Shown: piece after piece, positions 63,838 to 64,000 of the stretch | Layout of the letters: each line of letters starts with the position of its first letter | Numbering within the stretch: the stretch's first letter is position 1 | NCBI GenBank assembly: GCA_965223115.1 | Contig: OZ244982.1 | Coordinates: 744,001 to 808,000, forward strand | Length of the DNA: 64,000 nt | Direction: 5' to 3' | Source: CBDCUI01 sp965223115 | GTDB lineage: Bacteria; Pseudomonadota; Gammaproteobacteria; UBA4575 | Translations under genes and position numbers: made by a program | The notes under the pieces: model-generated | What the model was told of the DNA's origin: nothing | Database searches by the model: none | The model's input: only the letters and a program-made list of their open reading frames with translations

Positions 63838-64000
63838 AATTGGTGGAAGTCTTTACAGAAGTAAAGATTTACCCAAATGGTTGAATGCTATTGGGAATCA
63901 CACAACGCATAATATTGTAATTGTTCCGGGTGGTGGACCATTTGCAGATCTAGTACGCAAAGTGGATAAGGAGTTTAATCTAGAACAAGCTCGAGTGCAT
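63821..64000 (+). CDS. Amino-acid-kinase-family protein of H4MPT islands, 5' part (orf20, MfnE-like)
   Basis: Sixty codons are visible before the window ends: MLWVVKIGGSLYRSKDLPKW and NIVIVPGGGPFADLVRKVD. The KIGGS and VPGGG phosphate-binding motifs identify an amino-acid/uridylate-kinase fold. It overlaps pabB by 17 bases. COG2054 members occur with orf19; the archaeal MfnE phosphorylates aminomethylfuran phosphate for methanofuran. This continues the methylofuran set to the right. Confidence 0.87.
   Translation, partial: MLWVVKIGGSLYRSKDLPKWLNAIGNHTTHNIVIVPGGGPFADLVRKVDKEFNLEQARVH

Overview
The window looks like part of the chromosome of an AT-rich, Gram-negative methylotroph, most likely a gammaproteobacterium. 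It carries RapA/HepA, SrkA, SlyX, an LdtD/YcbK-type pair and a Kbp-like protein. It also carries a nearly complete tetrahydromethanopterin (H4MPT) formaldehyde-oxidation pathway with archaeal-type enzymes. I cannot name the species from sequence alone. No tRNA, rRNA, CRISPR array, insertion sequence or prophage is visible.

Layout. 1-2.3 kb: the 5' part of a secreted protein gene running off the left edge, and a Sel1-repeat protein. 2.3-6.8 kb: a two-subunit NAD-dependent formate dehydrogenase. 6.9-7.3 kb: a pterin carbinolamine dehydratase-like gene. 7.3-13.5 kb: a methanethiol oxidase locus (mtoX, two SCO proteins, a MauG/diheme peroxidase, two TlpA-like thioredoxins, one small unknown). 14.2-19.4 kb: the formyltransferase/hydrolase (fhc) operon, here with a FwdD-like subunit and an FhcB that keeps the motifs of a redox-active formylmethanofuran dehydrogenase. 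It is followed by a 7Fe-type ferredoxin, a ferredoxin-NADP reductase and ChrA (19.5-22.7 kb). 22.7-31 kb: a mixed region with unknowns, two decayed genes, a striking periplasmic ten-cysteine repeat protein, rapA, a TlpA-like lipoprotein lacking one active-site Cys, srkA and slyX. 31-38.6 kb: a tightly overlapping MoxR/DUF58/DUF4350/DUF4129/SpoIIM/RDD operon. 38.8-48.3 kb: Kbp, a NYN protein, glucosylglycerate synthesis genes (gpgS, gpgP) converging on a GH13 sucrose-phosphorylase-like enzyme, and peptidoglycan genes. 48.7-51.7 kb: cysS, two unknowns and a Tyr/His-rich secreted protein. 51.8-64 kb: H4MPT and methylofuran synthesis and use (mptG, mtdB, ATP-grasp genes, mch, orf7, fae, a PTPS fusion, an orf22 HisA-like gene, orfY, orf19, pabB, and orf20 running off the right edge).

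How it fits together (inference). MtoX would release formaldehyde, H2S and H2O2 from methanethiol in the periplasm. Fae, MtdB, Mch and Fhc carry the one-carbon unit to formate (or possibly straight to CO2, if Fhc is redox-active), and FDH oxidises formate to CO2 with NADH formation. The diheme peroxidase could remove H2O2, and the SCO/TlpA proteins could mature copper sites. The most promising novelty is the apparently catalytic Fhc/Fwd with its own ferredoxin and FNR. Next come the CxxxPxxxxC repeat protein, the SCO protein with an expanded CX5C site, and the PTPS protein fused to a zinc-finger-like head.
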